From: Planctomycetota bacterium
GTDB lineage: Bacteria > Planctomycetota > Planctomycetia > Planctomycetales > Planctomycetaceae
Length of the DNA stretch: 64,000 bases
Direction of reading: 5' to 3'
Assembly: GCA_014584345.1 (NCBI GenBank)
Contig: JACTNB010000006.1
Coordinates: forward strand, 248,001 to 312,000
Part shown: in pieces, positions 37,287-46,514 of the stretch
Layout of the letters: each line of letters starts with the position of its first letter
Position numbering within the stretch: position 1 is the first letter of the stretch
The notes under the pieces: generated by a model
What the model saw: only the letters and a program-made list of their open reading frames with translations
The model's database searches: none
Told to the model about the DNA's origin: nothing
Translations under genes and position numbers: made by a program

Positions 37287-37577
37287 GAACGGCCAATACT
37301 CCAACGGGCTGGAATCGTCGTACCAGTCGATTGTGCGAGAAGCGGGGATTCTCGTCAATCGCGGGACCATGCCCCGACGCCGGGCATTGCAAATATTACA
37401 ACACTCAAGACATTTCCCCCGTACCGCGGGCAGCACGAAAGAACGCCTCGACAAAACCAACGAAAATGCGTTATATGCCATTTTCTTGTCGATCACTCGA
37501 AGGGCGTCCTGTCTCGGATCCAGCAAATCGACGTAAATTTCGCTGGGTAGTCCTGTGTCCCGATTCGCGGAAAGATC

Positions 37578-39569
37578 ATGAAATATCTCTTGATCCTGTC
37601 AACGGCCTGCTGCCTGCTCCCCCTCGGTTGCAGAGCAGATAGTCTCGCGCAATCCGGATTGCCCGGCAACCTGCTGGGCCTCCGAAAATCCGAGCAGTCC
37701 ATGCAAGGGAATTCCCTGGCGGCGAATACTCCCGATGCGACGAAAGCGGTCTCGGCAACAGGATCGCCCCAGACGACGGACTACGATCGGGGCGAACAGG
37801 CTTTCCGAAGTGGCGACCTCAAGGAAGCACGCAAGCACTTCCAGAAAGTCGTGCAGAACGACCCCAATAATCCCGGTGCACATCATCGCCTGGGGTACAT
37901 TGCAGATAAAAACAAGGAATACGCCATCGCGGAAATCCACTACCTGGCCGCCATGCGAATTCAACCCCGTAATCCCGACATTTGCTGCGACTTGGGATAT
38001 TCCTACCTGCTGCAGGATCGCCTGGAGGACAGTCGGCGATACCTTGAAAAGGCGATTTCTCTGAACCCCAATCACCAAGCCAGCCTGCTGAACCTGGCGA
38101 CGCTGCATGGCAAGCAGGGAGATTATGCCGGCGCGCTGGCCTTGTTTCGCCAGGCGGGCAACGAACAGGAAGCCCAGGCAAATATAGCCCGACTATTCCC
38201 CAGTGGACCTCCTGCCGGGGGACAGGTTGAGCTGGCCTCGAATTCCGGCATGCCGGGCAATCCTGCGAGAGATCGGGCTTCCGAGACCACGCGGGAACTA
38301 CAGGAAAAACTGGCCAATGCGAAAGCGGGACAACAAAAACCTCTCGATATTCAAAAGCTCGACCCTCGTGAAATTCCCCCTGACCAGATCAACGACCTGT
38401 TTTCTCGCATTGATGCTCAATACGATGAAACGCGATTAAACGCTCCGCATATTTCGCCCACCAATCATACCCAAGACGCTGCCCCCTTCCCCGCGGCACG
38501 CATGCAACACGCCCAGCATGCCACGCCCGCACCACCCACCCAGGGAAATTCCTTGCCGGGTGAATTACCACTCCAAGCCCCTGCAGGGCCATACGGTGAC
38601 TACGCCGTCGTCATGGCCGAACCCCCGCAGCAAACGCCTTCGATTCCGTCCGCGCGGCAAGAAAGCCCCTATTTTCAACACGAACAACAACCGGCGCAGC
38701 CTCGGCAGGATTTGATGCTGTCGGGTCCGGCCATGACGCAACCCGCGCCGTCACTTTCGTCGCGTCCGCAACCAGGTTCGCAGCGCTTGAATCTTATCGA
38801 GCCTGGGGCATCTCCCGCCATGCCGGCCCCACACATCCCCTACGCAGCAACTGCCGGACAGCTCGCAGGTCCTGGTCCCAACAGCTACAACGAGGCAATG
38901 GCGATTGCCAGGCAGATGGGCATGGCCTCCGGCCCTGGCCAGATGTTTCCGCTGCCAACGGCCACTACGACTCCATATCCGGCTAGCCTGCCGGTTCCGT
39001 CTCCCGCCATCCCGAATGAAACACGATACCATGCCCTCCCCCCGCAGGAAATTCCTCGACTCCCTTCCAGCGTGCCTGCGGGACCACAGGCGGGACTACA
39101 AACTCAGCCGTCGTATTCACAGGGATTTGGTCCCGGGCTGAATCCGCCCATGACCACTCCCGCGTCGGAAATTCAGCAAGTTGCCAACGAACAGCCCAAC
39201 AGCGAAAGTTACCAGAGATCCATTCCATCATCCTCCACCGGAACGACCGGGGTGGTGCGTGATTGGCCCTATGCACCAGCCACCAACTCTCCCCCCGCGG
39301 TGAATCCACAGCCTGCAGCACCTGCAGCGGGTTCCAGTCACTCGCCGACCCCCTGGTTCAATTCCCCGGGTCAGGCCACTTCTCATAGCCAACAACACGA
39401 CTTACCACGCACGATGCCCCAACCGACGCAACTGACACCCCAACAATGGCCTCACTCTCCCCAAGCACAGATGAATGCCAGCAACAGCACTAATGCGCCG
39501 GTCATTCATCGCGGGACACAACCTGGCAGCAGTTCCCAACTGCCGCAAGTGGTACCCGGAAACCGCTGA
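37578..39569 (+). CDS. TPR lipoprotein with long Pro/Gln-rich disordered region
   Basis: The 663-residue protein begins MKYLLILSTACCLLPLGCRADS, a signal with lipobox LPLGC (Cys18). Residues about 70-210 hold three to four TPR motifs (GEQAFRSGDLKEARKHFQKVVQNDP, YLLQDRLEDSRRYLEKAISLNPNHQ). From about 300 to the end it is a disordered, Pro/Gln/Ser-rich chain with many AP and QP pairs. It is likely membrane-attached and may scaffold other proteins; no partner can be named. It sits divergent from the DUF58 gene with about 290 bp between. Confidence 0.8.
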   Translation: MKYLLILSTACCLLPLGCRADSLAQSGLPGNLLGLRKSEQSMQGNSLAANTPDATKAVSATGSPQTTDYDRGEQAFRSGDLKEARKHFQKVVQNDPNNPGAHHRLGYIADKNKEYAIAEIHYLAAMRIQPRNPDICCDLGYSYLLQDRLEDSRRYLEKAISLNPNHQASLLNLATLHGKQGDYAGALALFRQAGNEQEAQANIARLFPSGPPAGGQVELASNSGMPGNPARDRASETTRELQEKLANAKAGQQKPLDIQKLDPREIPPDQINDLFSRIDAQYDETRLNAPHISPTNHTQDAAPFPAARMQHAQHATPAPPTQGNSLPGELPLQAPAGPYGDYAVVMAEPPQQTPSIPSARQESPYFQHEQQPAQPRQDLMLSGPAMTQPAPSLSSRPQPGSQRLNLIEPGASPAMPAPHIPYAATAGQLAGPGPNSYNEAMAIARQMGMASGPGQMFPLPTATTTPYPASLPVPSPAIPNETRYHALPPQEIPRLPSSVPAGPQAGLQTQPSYSQGFGPGLNPPMTTPASEIQQVANEQPNSESYQRSIPSSSTGTTGVVRDWPYAPATNSPPAVNPQPAAPAAGSSHSPTPWFNSPGQATSHSQQHDLPRTMPQPTQLTPQQWPHSPQAQMNASNSTNAPVIHRGTQPGSSSQLPQVVPGNR

Positions 39570-40057
39570 GTGCCGGGAATCTATTTCTTGCCTCGACGCT
39601 CCCGGGCCGACTCGGTTTCTCTCGGATTGTCCAGACCGTTGCGAAATCGGCAAGCAAGCCTCGCTCATGAGCAAGTGGACCAGAGCCTCCGTGCCGCCAG
39701 CGCGAGCCGCGGGGATTTCAAGCATCCGTCCGCCATCATACAACACTTGTAAGTGCGGGTCAGCGACAGGGGAGGCGCGTGCGAACGAATGCGGCGATTC
39801 GGATCATGAACGTGGCGGGAAACGGGGTTTCGCGACGAATCTTGTAATTCCATGCGCAATCCGTTCTATTATGTCGAAGAAACATTGAATAAGAGGGATG
39901 CGGGCTCACGTCATTTTTTGATTTCGACAAACAGTCGCTTCTGGAAGTTCTTCCGGGGTGGTGGGCGCGGCTTCCTCGTGACCAGGCCTTGAAGTAACTC
40001 AAGGTAAGTTTACTCATCCGAGTGTTTTTTTTCCGTCGATTTTCTCTGGAGAAACCT
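39570..40057. other. Gene-free interval upstream of STAS gene
   Basis: No credible reading frame occurs. The interval ends with a run of T (about 40024-40031) close before the STAS start, and AT-richer stretches near 39885-39925. No repeat or clear hairpin was found. The promoter for the STAS protein is presumably here. Confidence 0.35.
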
Positions 40058-40792
40058 GTGACTGCTCCCGATGCTCCGTTTCGGTTTACGCAAGAGGGGA
40101 ATGTCTCCGTCCTGGTATTGTTGCCCGAGTTGAACAAGGTTCAATGGGGCGAAATCGACTCCATCGGGAATCAGGTGCTGAACTCGCTGGAGCCCAAGAC
40201 CTCCCCCAGCATGATCGTGGATTTGTCTCATCTGAATTACATGGGCAGCGCGATGGTGGCCTTGATTGTGCGGGTCTGGAAAGCGACTGTGGCCAAAAAA
40301 GGGAAGCTGAGCGTCATTTGCCCCCATGCCGAGGTCAGGGAAGTATTGCAGGTGGCCTCGCTCGATAAGCATTGGGCCATTGTGGCAACCCAGGAAGAAG
40401 CCCGAGCGTCCCTGGGCGTCACTTGGAACGGAGGAACGTCCCCTCCTGCCGGTTCGTCGCATTCCGCCCCCTGGAAAACAATCGCCCTCGTCTCGCTCGG
40501 CGTGCTGCTCGTCACCAGTATTGTCCTTGTGGTGACGTTGTTGAATCAACCGTCCAGGCAACAGGTTCCCGTGGAAAACAACGCCCTTCCAGGCGGCACA
40601 CAGGCCGATACATCGGAAAAAGGGGCGGAAGAAACTCCACTGGATCAGCAACCGCCCCCCTCGACGGAAGCCCCGAAAGGAACCGAACCCGCAGCTCCCG
40701 TAACTACGGAGCCCGCGCCCGACACTGAAAAAGTCGAACCACCAGCTGCGTCCCCCCCGCCTGCAACCGAGCCAGAAGTGAAGACGGATTGA
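40058..40792 (+). CDS. STAS-domain protein with membrane anchor and Pro/Thr-rich tail
   Basis: The 244-residue protein starts at GTG 40058, with GGAG six bases upstream. Residues about 1-125 form a STAS (anti-sigma-factor antagonist-like) domain: VSVLVLLPELNKVQWGEIDSIGNQVLNSLE, then MIVDLSHLNYMGSAMVALIVRVW where Ser occupies the phosphorylation site region, and LSVICPHAEVREVLQVASLDK. A single hydrophobic helix (IALVSLGVLLVTSIVLVVTLL) follows, then a Pro/Thr/Glu-rich tail. The arrangement, cytoplasmic STAS plus membrane anchor plus outside tail, is uncommon; STAS proteins usually are soluble or attached to SulP transporters. It precedes the GspE-type ATPase by about 120 bp. Confidence 0.75.
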   Translation: MTAPDAPFRFTQEGNVSVLVLLPELNKVQWGEIDSIGNQVLNSLEPKTSPSMIVDLSHLNYMGSAMVALIVRVWKATVAKKGKLSVICPHAEVREVLQVASLDKHWAIVATQEEARASLGVTWNGGTSPPAGSSHSAPWKTIALVSLGVLLVTSIVLVVTLLNQPSRQQVPVENNALPGGTQADTSEKGAEETPLDQQPPPSTEAPKGTEPAAPVTTEPAPDTEKVEPPAASPPPATEPEVKTD

Positions 40793-40910
40793 CACCCTGC
40801 ACAAAGGGGAACGACTTGATACACAGAAATAATCACGGACACGTCTAACTCTCAGGCCGTTGTGATTTACGACAAACCCACAGGAAGCAGTTCAGTAGGA
40901 GCGTACCTCG

Positions 40911-42203
40911 ATGAGTGATCCCGATTCCCCTCAAGCCCCGTTTCCTTTCAGTACTCCCAAGGTTGTCGAGGATCATGGTCCGCGGGGTGAGGTACGCCAG
41001 CGTGCCCTGCAGGAAGAATTACGCAGCCTGATCGATGTGGTCGGGCCTGGACCACTGGTGGACCTGTTGCTGGAACGGGCCTTCGACTTGGGGGCCACGG
41101 ATATTCATTTCGATCCCCGCGAGGATGGCCTGTATATTCGACTTCGCGTGGATGGTATTTTGCACGATATTCTCCAGCTTTCGCCGACAACCACGCCCCA
41201 GGTGATCTCGCGACTCAAACTGATGGCGGGTATGGATATTACCGAACGGCGCTATGCCCAGGATGGACACATCTCCAATGCGGTGCTGAAGGGGCGGCGC
41301 GATATCCGCGTCGGCGGGTGCCCCACGATTCATGGAGAACGCCTGGTGCTGCGTTTGATGCCCGATACGGGGGTATATACCTCCCTGGACGATCTGGGCT
41401 TCGAAGCCGAACAAGCCAGCCTCGTGAAGAAATTCGTCGGGGCACCTTATGGGATGATGCTCAGCGTGGGGCCAGTGGGGAGCGGCAAAAGCACCACCAT
41501 GTACAGCTGCCTGGAACTGCTGAACGAGCCCGGCCGGAGCCTGGTAACCATTGAAGATCCCGTGGAACGCCGTCTCACGGGAGTGAATCAAATTCAAATT
41601 GAACCCAAGATTAATTTCAATTTCGCCGACGCCCTCCGCGGGGCGCTGCGTCAAGATCCCGATGTGATTATGGTGGGCGAAATTCGCGATCCCGAAACGG
41701 CCCACATCGCAGTGCGTGCGGGGCTGACGGGCATACGCGTGCTCAGCACCCTGCACGCGAACGAAACCACGGCGACGATCGATGTCTTCCGCGATTTTGG
41801 CATCCCGCCGATGTTTATTGCGGACAGTCTGAACTGTGTCATCTCGCAGAGGTTGCTGCGAAAAATCTGTTCCCATTCCAACGAAACCTATCATCCCGAT
41901 GAAGCCACCTGCCATTTCCTGGGCATCGATCCGGCTCGTGCGGGCGAGGTGAATCTGCGCAAAGGGATTCCAAGCGACGCGAATTTTCACACGGGTTACG
42001 CGGGACGGACCGGGGTATTCGAAGTCCTGCCCGTCGATGCCGAAACCCGCGAGGCGATTCTGCATAATCGCGCGGGTAAGGAGATCCAGAGACTGGCAAT
42101 GGAACGCGGCATGATGACGCTGGAACAGGCCGGCAAGAAAAAAGTGCTGGATGGCGTGACCTCGATTGAGGAAATACATCGCGTCCTGCTGTTTTCCGCA
42201 TAG
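40911..42203 (+). CDS. PilB/GspE/PulE-type secretion ATPase
   Basis: The 430-residue protein has GspE-type motifs: GATDIHFDPREDGLYIRLRVDGILHDI, the Walker A GPVGSGKST, LVTIEDPVERRLTGVNQIQIE (Asp box), LRQDPDVIMVGEIRDPETAHIAVRAGLTG (Walker B and His box) and TGYAGRTGVFEVLPVD. It is short: the N1 domain of typical PilB/GspE is missing, and the tetracysteine zinc motif is not present. It would power assembly of a type IV pilus or type II secretion pseudopilus if partners exist elsewhere. Neighbours are not pilin genes. Confidence 0.88.
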   Translation: MSDPDSPQAPFPFSTPKVVEDHGPRGEVRQRALQEELRSLIDVVGPGPLVDLLLERAFDLGATDIHFDPREDGLYIRLRVDGILHDILQLSPTTTPQVISRLKLMAGMDITERRYAQDGHISNAVLKGRRDIRVGGCPTIHGERLVLRLMPDTGVYTSLDDLGFEAEQASLVKKFVGAPYGMMLSVGPVGSGKSTTMYSCLELLNEPGRSLVTIEDPVERRLTGVNQIQIEPKINFNFADALRGALRQDPDVIMVGEIRDPETAHIAVRAGLTGIRVLSTLHANETTATIDVFRDFGIPPMFIADSLNCVISQRLLRKICSHSNETYHPDEATCHFLGIDPARAGEVNLRKGIPSDANFHTGYAGRTGVFEVLPVDAETREAILHNRAGKEIQRLAMERGMMTLEQAGKKKVLDGVTSIEEIHRVLLFSA

Positions 42204-42397
42204 GGGCAGATAATTATTTGAATACCCAGGAAACTGTCGACGGAATTGCGTGCCTGGGATTAAGCAACCACAAAACATTTGCGGTAAGCACGGCGTACCC
42301 TCCGATAAATCCATGACCTGACAGTATGGTTCTGTTTTCCGCGTAAAATGCGTCCGCCCGCTTGCCGCGATGACGAGAAATGCCAGTACTGGTGAAC

Positions 42398-42427
42398 AGA
42401 GGATCGGCGAGTCCTCTCGGGTTTTTT
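42398..42427 (+). terminator. Possible rho-independent terminator after GspE-type ATPase gene
   Basis: A 6-bp stem AGAGGA/TCCTCT with an 8-base loop is followed by CGGG and TTTTTT. It lies about 195 bp after the ATPase stop. The stem is short and the T-run is offset by four bases, so it is a moderate candidate. It could instead end a small untranslated RNA. Confidence 0.45.
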
Positions 42428-42444
42428 ATGCCAATGGCTTTTCG

Positions 42445-42462
42445 TCTTCATTACAATGAAGA
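42445..42462. promoter_or_regulatory. Palindrome TCTTCATT-AC-AATGAAGA
   Basis: Eight-base arms, perfectly complementary, are separated by two bases. The spacing is too small for an RNA hairpin, so it is a candidate protein-binding dyad (operator). It is about 220 bp upstream of the response regulator gene. No bound protein can be named. Confidence 0.4.
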
Positions 42463-42683
42463 TAAAATAGTATCGGAACCGATTTCTGGTAATTGACGCT
42501 GTTTACATGACTCCACTCTTGTGGAGCGAAATGGGGTCGTCGGTTATCGGTTGACTGCGGGAAATCCTGCCTGCGAAGCGTGGCGACGAGTGCCGCGACG
42601 GCAGCCCGTTGATTCCGTGCCGCTTCGCCCCGAAACACTCGGGAAGTCACCACCGCCACTCCGCAAAAAAAAAGAAAAAGTTC

Positions 42684-43094
42684 ATGTCCGTCAAGAAAAT
42701 CGTGTTGATTGAAGATGACCGGGAAATCTCCTCTACCCTGCAGACCGTCCTTTCGAAATCGGGCTACGAGGTGGTTCCCTGCAGCAACGGGATCGAAGGT
42801 CAACAGGCGATCACTCGCGAACATCCCGATCTGGTAATTACCGACATGATGATGCCCCGCATGGGGGGCTTTCCCGTGCTCGAATTCCTCAAAACGCTGG
42901 AAAGTCCTCCCAAAGTAATCATGGTGACGGCCAACGAAGGGGGAAGGCATAAAGCCTATGCCGAGATGCTGGGCGTGAAGGCCTATCTGCGAAAGCCGTT
43001 TGCCATGGATCTGTTTCTCGACACCGTGGCCGAAGTGCTCGCCGAGGATGAGGATGAAGAGGCTCCACTCCGAAGGAAGCGCCCCAAGAAATAG
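42684..43094 (+). CDS. Single-domain response regulator (receiver only)
   Basis: The 136-residue protein begins MSVKKIVLIEDDREISSTLQ, with the acidic pair near 11-12. The phosphoacceptor is Asp54 in DLVITDMMMP, the Thr is in VIMVTANEG, and the Lys is in YLRKPF, so all key receiver residues are present. There is no output domain; the last 14 residues are acidic then basic. It is probably a CheY-like or relay protein for a kinase located elsewhere. The start follows an A-rich tract of about 15 bases instead of a classical ribosome site. It is the only regulator of this type in the window. Confidence 0.9.
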   Translation: MSVKKIVLIEDDREISSTLQTVLSKSGYEVVPCSNGIEGQQAITREHPDLVITDMMMPRMGGFPVLEFLKTLESPPKVIMVTANEGGRHKAYAEMLGVKAYLRKPFAMDLFLDTVAEVLAEDEDEEAPLRRKRPKK

Positions 43095-43156
43095 GTTCTC
43101 CACGTACTTCGATCATCTTTAGTATGCCCCTGCATCCCCGCAGACGCGAGGCCGCC

Positions 43157-44623
43157 ATGAACAAGAGATATTTGGATCGGCGCACGGGCCAGGTTGTCCC
43201 TCATCACGTTCCCGGTCTTTCCCGGCGCGAGATGCTATTGCGCGGCGGCGCGGGGTTTGGTCTGTTGCCGCTCACCTGGCTGGCTGCACGGGATTCCGGC
43301 TTCGCGGCCGAAGCGAGCAGTCAAAATCCGCTGGCTTCCCGCAGCCCGCACTTGCCGGCGACGGCCAAGCGGGTGATCTACCTGTTCATGGAAGGGGGCC
43401 CGAGCCATATCGATCTGTTCGATCCCAAGCCCGCCCTGAATGAACTGGCCGGGAAACCGCTGCCCGACAGCTTTGCCCGGGTCATCACCGCCATGGGCGA
43501 AGCCAATGCGCCACTGCTGGCGAGCCCGCGAAAGTGGAAACAACATGGCGAGGCGGGCACATGGGTCTCCGATTGGCTGCCTCACATTGCCACCTGCGTC
43601 GACGATTTGGCGGTGATTCGCTCCTGCTGGGGGAATGGCATCAATCATGCGGGTGGCGTCTGCCAGATGAACACGGGCATCACGCTGGCGGGCCGTCCTT
43701 CCCTGGGCGCCTGGGCCTGTTACGGGCTGGGGACGGAAAACCAGGATTTACCGGCTTTCGTGGTCCTCAAGGACAGCCAGGCCGAGGTCGTGAATGGTCC
43801 GAGAAGTTGGGGGACCGGTTTCATGCCTGCCAACTTTCAAGGGACAGTGCTGGAATCCGAAGGGGCTCCCATTTCGAATCTCAATCCCCCCGCGACGATC
43901 GGAAACGAACGGCAATTGCGCAAGCTGGCCTACCTCCAGGAATTGAATCGCCAGCATGCGGAATCCCGAGAGGATAATCATGAGCTCGATGCCCGCATCC
44001 GCAGTTATGAACTTGCCTATCGCATGCAGTCGACGGCTCCCGCGGCGGTCGATCTGGCAGCGGAAACGCCTGCCACGCAGGAAATGTACGGCATGCACGA
44101 CAAAACCACCGAACGGTTTGGACGTATGTGCCTGCTGGCCCGGCGCCTGGCGGAACGTGGTGTGCGGTTCATTCAACTGTACCATGGCGCGGGCAGCAAA
44201 TGGGACGCCCACAACAATATCGAAAAGAATCATTCCGGCTTGTGCGCCGGCATGGACAAGCCCGTGGCCGGTTTGCTGAAGGACTTGAAGCAACGGGGCC
44301 TGCTGGAAGACACACTCGTGCTGTGGGGCGGAGAATTCGGGCGCACCCCCATGAGCGAACAGGGGAACGGGCGGGATCACAATCCGACCGGGTTCACCAT
44401 GTGGGCCGCCGGTGGGGGTGTCCGTGGCGGCCAGACCCTGGGGGCAACCGATGAAGTGGGACTGCATGCGATCGAACAGAAAATGCATATACACGATCTG
44501 CATGCCACCTGGCTGTCGCTACTGGGACTGGATCACATGCGGCTCGAATACTTCCATCGCGGTCGCCCCGAACGTCCCACGCTCAACGAAGGACATCCCC
44601 TGAGGAAACTGGTGACCGGCTGA
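43157..44623 (+). CDS. DUF1501 protein with Tat-type signal
   Basis: The 488-residue protein starts MNKRYLDRRTGQVVPHHVPGLSRREMLLRGGAGFGLLPL; the twin-arginine SRREM motif and the Gly-rich core indicate folded export. The DUF1501 core has VIYLFMEGGPSHIDLFDPKPALNELAGK, INHAGGVCQMNTG, FGRMCLLARRLAERGVRFIQLYHG and TLVLWGGEFGRTPMSEQGNGRDHNPTGF. DUF1501 belongs to the alkaline phosphatase-like fold, so hydrolysis of a phosphate or sulfate ester is plausible. In planctomycetes it typically pairs with DUF1549/DUF1553 genes, none of which is here. It lies about 60 bp from the response regulator gene. Confidence 0.87.
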   Translation: MNKRYLDRRTGQVVPHHVPGLSRREMLLRGGAGFGLLPLTWLAARDSGFAAEASSQNPLASRSPHLPATAKRVIYLFMEGGPSHIDLFDPKPALNELAGKPLPDSFARVITAMGEANAPLLASPRKWKQHGEAGTWVSDWLPHIATCVDDLAVIRSCWGNGINHAGGVCQMNTGITLAGRPSLGAWACYGLGTENQDLPAFVVLKDSQAEVVNGPRSWGTGFMPANFQGTVLESEGAPISNLNPPATIGNERQLRKLAYLQELNRQHAESREDNHELDARIRSYELAYRMQSTAPAAVDLAAETPATQEMYGMHDKTTERFGRMCLLARRLAERGVRFIQLYHGAGSKWDAHNNIEKNHSGLCAGMDKPVAGLLKDLKQRGLLEDTLVLWGGEFGRTPMSEQGNGRDHNPTGFTMWAAGGGVRGGQTLGATDEVGLHAIEQKMHIHDLHATWLSLLGLDHMRLEYFHRGRPERPTLNEGHPLRKLVTG

Positions 44624-44927
44624 CCGGCCCGGCCCCTCACCCGCCCTATCTCCCAGATTCCTGGAAATATCGCGGCATCGCGGGTTTTGCATCCAGCAGA
44701 TCCAGTTTTGCTTCAAGCATTTCAATCCGCATAACCGATAAACTCGATATCACATGGCTCGTTGGCCGCGCTGCGCGGATTCCCGGATCGGACTCCGTAC
44801 GTCCCCGCAACGCACACACCGACAGCCAGTGGGAAGAGGAGGGGGACTCAACGCCACGACGCGCCACATAGGGACTTGGATGCGAGCAGAACGTGGCGTT
44901 TTCGGGAAGCGTCGAAAGGAATCGACC
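44624..44927. other. Gene-free interval before the duplicated secreted protein
   Basis: No credible gene is seen. The frame of the downstream gene stays open to 44754, but its N-terminus would be unlike a signal peptide. The only visible element is the ribosome site AAAGGA shortly before ATG 44928. Confidence 0.35.
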
Positions 44928-46514
44928 ATGAAACGGTATCTGTTGCCCTTGGCAGCGGTACTGGCCACGCTTGCCGGTTCGGCTGGACCGATCCTGGCTG
45001 GAAACGTGCCGGAAATTGCCACGTCGCGCAGCCAGTTCACCATACCCTTTCGATACGATCAGGCGGAACTCGGCCGATTGCAGGTTCAAGAGGTACTGCT
45101 GTTTGTTTCCCGCGACTCCGGGAAGAACTGGCGGCCCCTCGATACCATGTCGCCCCAGCACAAGGAATTCGTGTTTAATGCGACCGAAGACGGCATCTAT
45201 TGGTTTTCCGTGGCCGTCCGGGGAGGCGACCAGAGGTTATATCCCGATCCCGCCAAGCAACCTCCAGGCCTGCAAGTGACCGTCGACCGAATTCCTCCCA
45301 CACTGAATCTGCAACTCCAGCAGACCGTCCGGGATCGAGTCGAATTGTCGTGGCAGGCCGAGGATGCGTACCTTGCGCACAATACCCTGGAACTGGAATA
45401 TCACAACGCGCCCGGCGATCCCTGGAAAAAAGTCTATGTCAACCCGGCACGTTCCGGTAGCACCTCCTGGAAAATTCAAGAGGGACAACGCCCCGAGGTT
45501 CGTGGACGCATCGCCGACACGGCGGGCAATGTCACTGAACAGTCGACCCAACTGGACTCGCCAATTCACACGCTCTCGTTAACCGGGAATTCCCATGGCG
45601 ACCGATCCCTTGCCGCAATCACCACGGGGGGCGATGCTCCCGTGGAAGTGATTCTCCCCCTGATCAACCCGGGTATAAAGAAAGCGGAGACGGTGGACCT
45701 CGAGAATGCTGCCCCTCTGGAACTTGCCCACGCGACCACTCCGCCCGTCCCCCCTGCACCACCCGTGCGTGCAGCCACCGAGCGTGTGCCATCCGTGCCA
45801 CAACCTGCCGTCCAGGAAAGCCAGCCCCAGTTTCCGAGACTGCGGCAACAGGTGCAACATCTCCAGCCCGTGGAATACACAACGGATACCCGCGCGCGTT
45901 ACTTGAACAGTCGGGAATTCCAGATTGAATATCAGGTGACGGGCGTCGGGCCCTCGGGGGTTGGCGTCGTGGAGTTATTCATTACCCAAGATAACGGGGA
46001 TCAGTGGTGGCGTTACGGGGTGGATGCGGATCTGGTCAGTCCCATGGAGGTCAAGGTTCCCGCCGATGGGCAATACGGTTTTCACTTTCGCATTCACAGT
46101 GGCGTCGGGAATGCCGAACCTCCGCCGCAACCGGGGCAACGCCCACAAATCCATGTCTTGGTCGACTCCTCCGCTCCCCGCTTGGAAATACTGAATGTTT
46201 ACCAGGGACACGGCGATCAGTTGAACCAGTTAACGGTTCAATGGGATTTCATCGATCAACACCCGGGAGACAGGCCCATCTCGCTGTTTCTTTCCGGAAA
46301 CAAAGATGGTCCCTGGCAACCGTTGACGCATGCTTTGGAAAACACGGGGACACACACGTTTCGACTTCCCGAGAATGCCCCCACGCGGGTCTATTTGAAG
46401 GTTCAAGGAACGGATGTCGCGGGAAATGTAGCGGAAGCCGTTTCTCCCGAACCCATTCTGATCGATCTGGCGCGTCCCACCGCCCGCATCATCATGATTG
46501 ATGCGATTCGGTAA
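44928..46514 (+). CDS. Secreted protein with duplicated beta-domain pair architecture
   Basis: The 528-residue protein has a signal peptide (YLLPLAAVLATLAGSAGPILAG). It shows an A-B-linker-A'-B' plan. A has LLFVSRDSGKNWRPL and FNATEDGIYWFSVAV; A' has ELFITQDNGDQWWRYG and VPADGQYGFHFRI. B has VDRIPPTLNLQLQQ and GRIADTAGNVTEQS; B' has VDSSAPRLEILNVY and GTDVAGNVAEAVS. These look like Ig-like/fibronectin-type beta-sandwiches. A Pro/Val-rich linker separates the halves. No function is known. The stop overlaps the 3' end of the minus-strand gene at 46492 by about 23 bp. Confidence 0.7.
   Translation: MKRYLLPLAAVLATLAGSAGPILAGNVPEIATSRSQFTIPFRYDQAELGRLQVQEVLLFVSRDSGKNWRPLDTMSPQHKEFVFNATEDGIYWFSVAVRGGDQRLYPDPAKQPPGLQVTVDRIPPTLNLQLQQTVRDRVELSWQAEDAYLAHNTLELEYHNAPGDPWKKVYVNPARSGSTSWKIQEGQRPEVRGRIADTAGNVTEQSTQLDSPIHTLSLTGNSHGDRSLAAITTGGDAPVEVILPLINPGIKKAETVDLENAAPLELAHATTPPVPPAPPVRAATERVPSVPQPAVQESQPQFPRLRQQVQHLQPVEYTTDTRARYLNSREFQIEYQVTGVGPSGVGVVELFITQDNGDQWWRYGVDADLVSPMEVKVPADGQYGFHFRIHSGVGNAEPPPQPGQRPQIHVLVDSSAPRLEILNVYQGHGDQLNQLTVQWDFIDQHPGDRPISLFLSGNKDGPWQPLTHALENTGTHTFRLPENAPTRVYLKVQGTDVAGNVAEAVSPEPILIDLARPTARIIMIDAIR

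Larger units (their letters stand above)
42204..42683. other. Gene-free regulatory interval upstream of response regulator
   Basis: No coding frame with family features is seen. The interval contains a terminator-like hairpin (42398-42427), an 18-bp imperfect palindrome (42445-42462), a small hairpin with CTCCAC/GTGGAG arms near 42512-42527, and an A-rich run (42665-42679) right before the next start. The A-rich run may aid translation initiation. Confidence 0.5.

Noticed and set aside
41019..42314. A 431-codon minus-strand frame opposite the GspE-type gene
   Set aside because: The plus-strand ATPase motifs are unambiguous. The antisense product has no recognisable domain.
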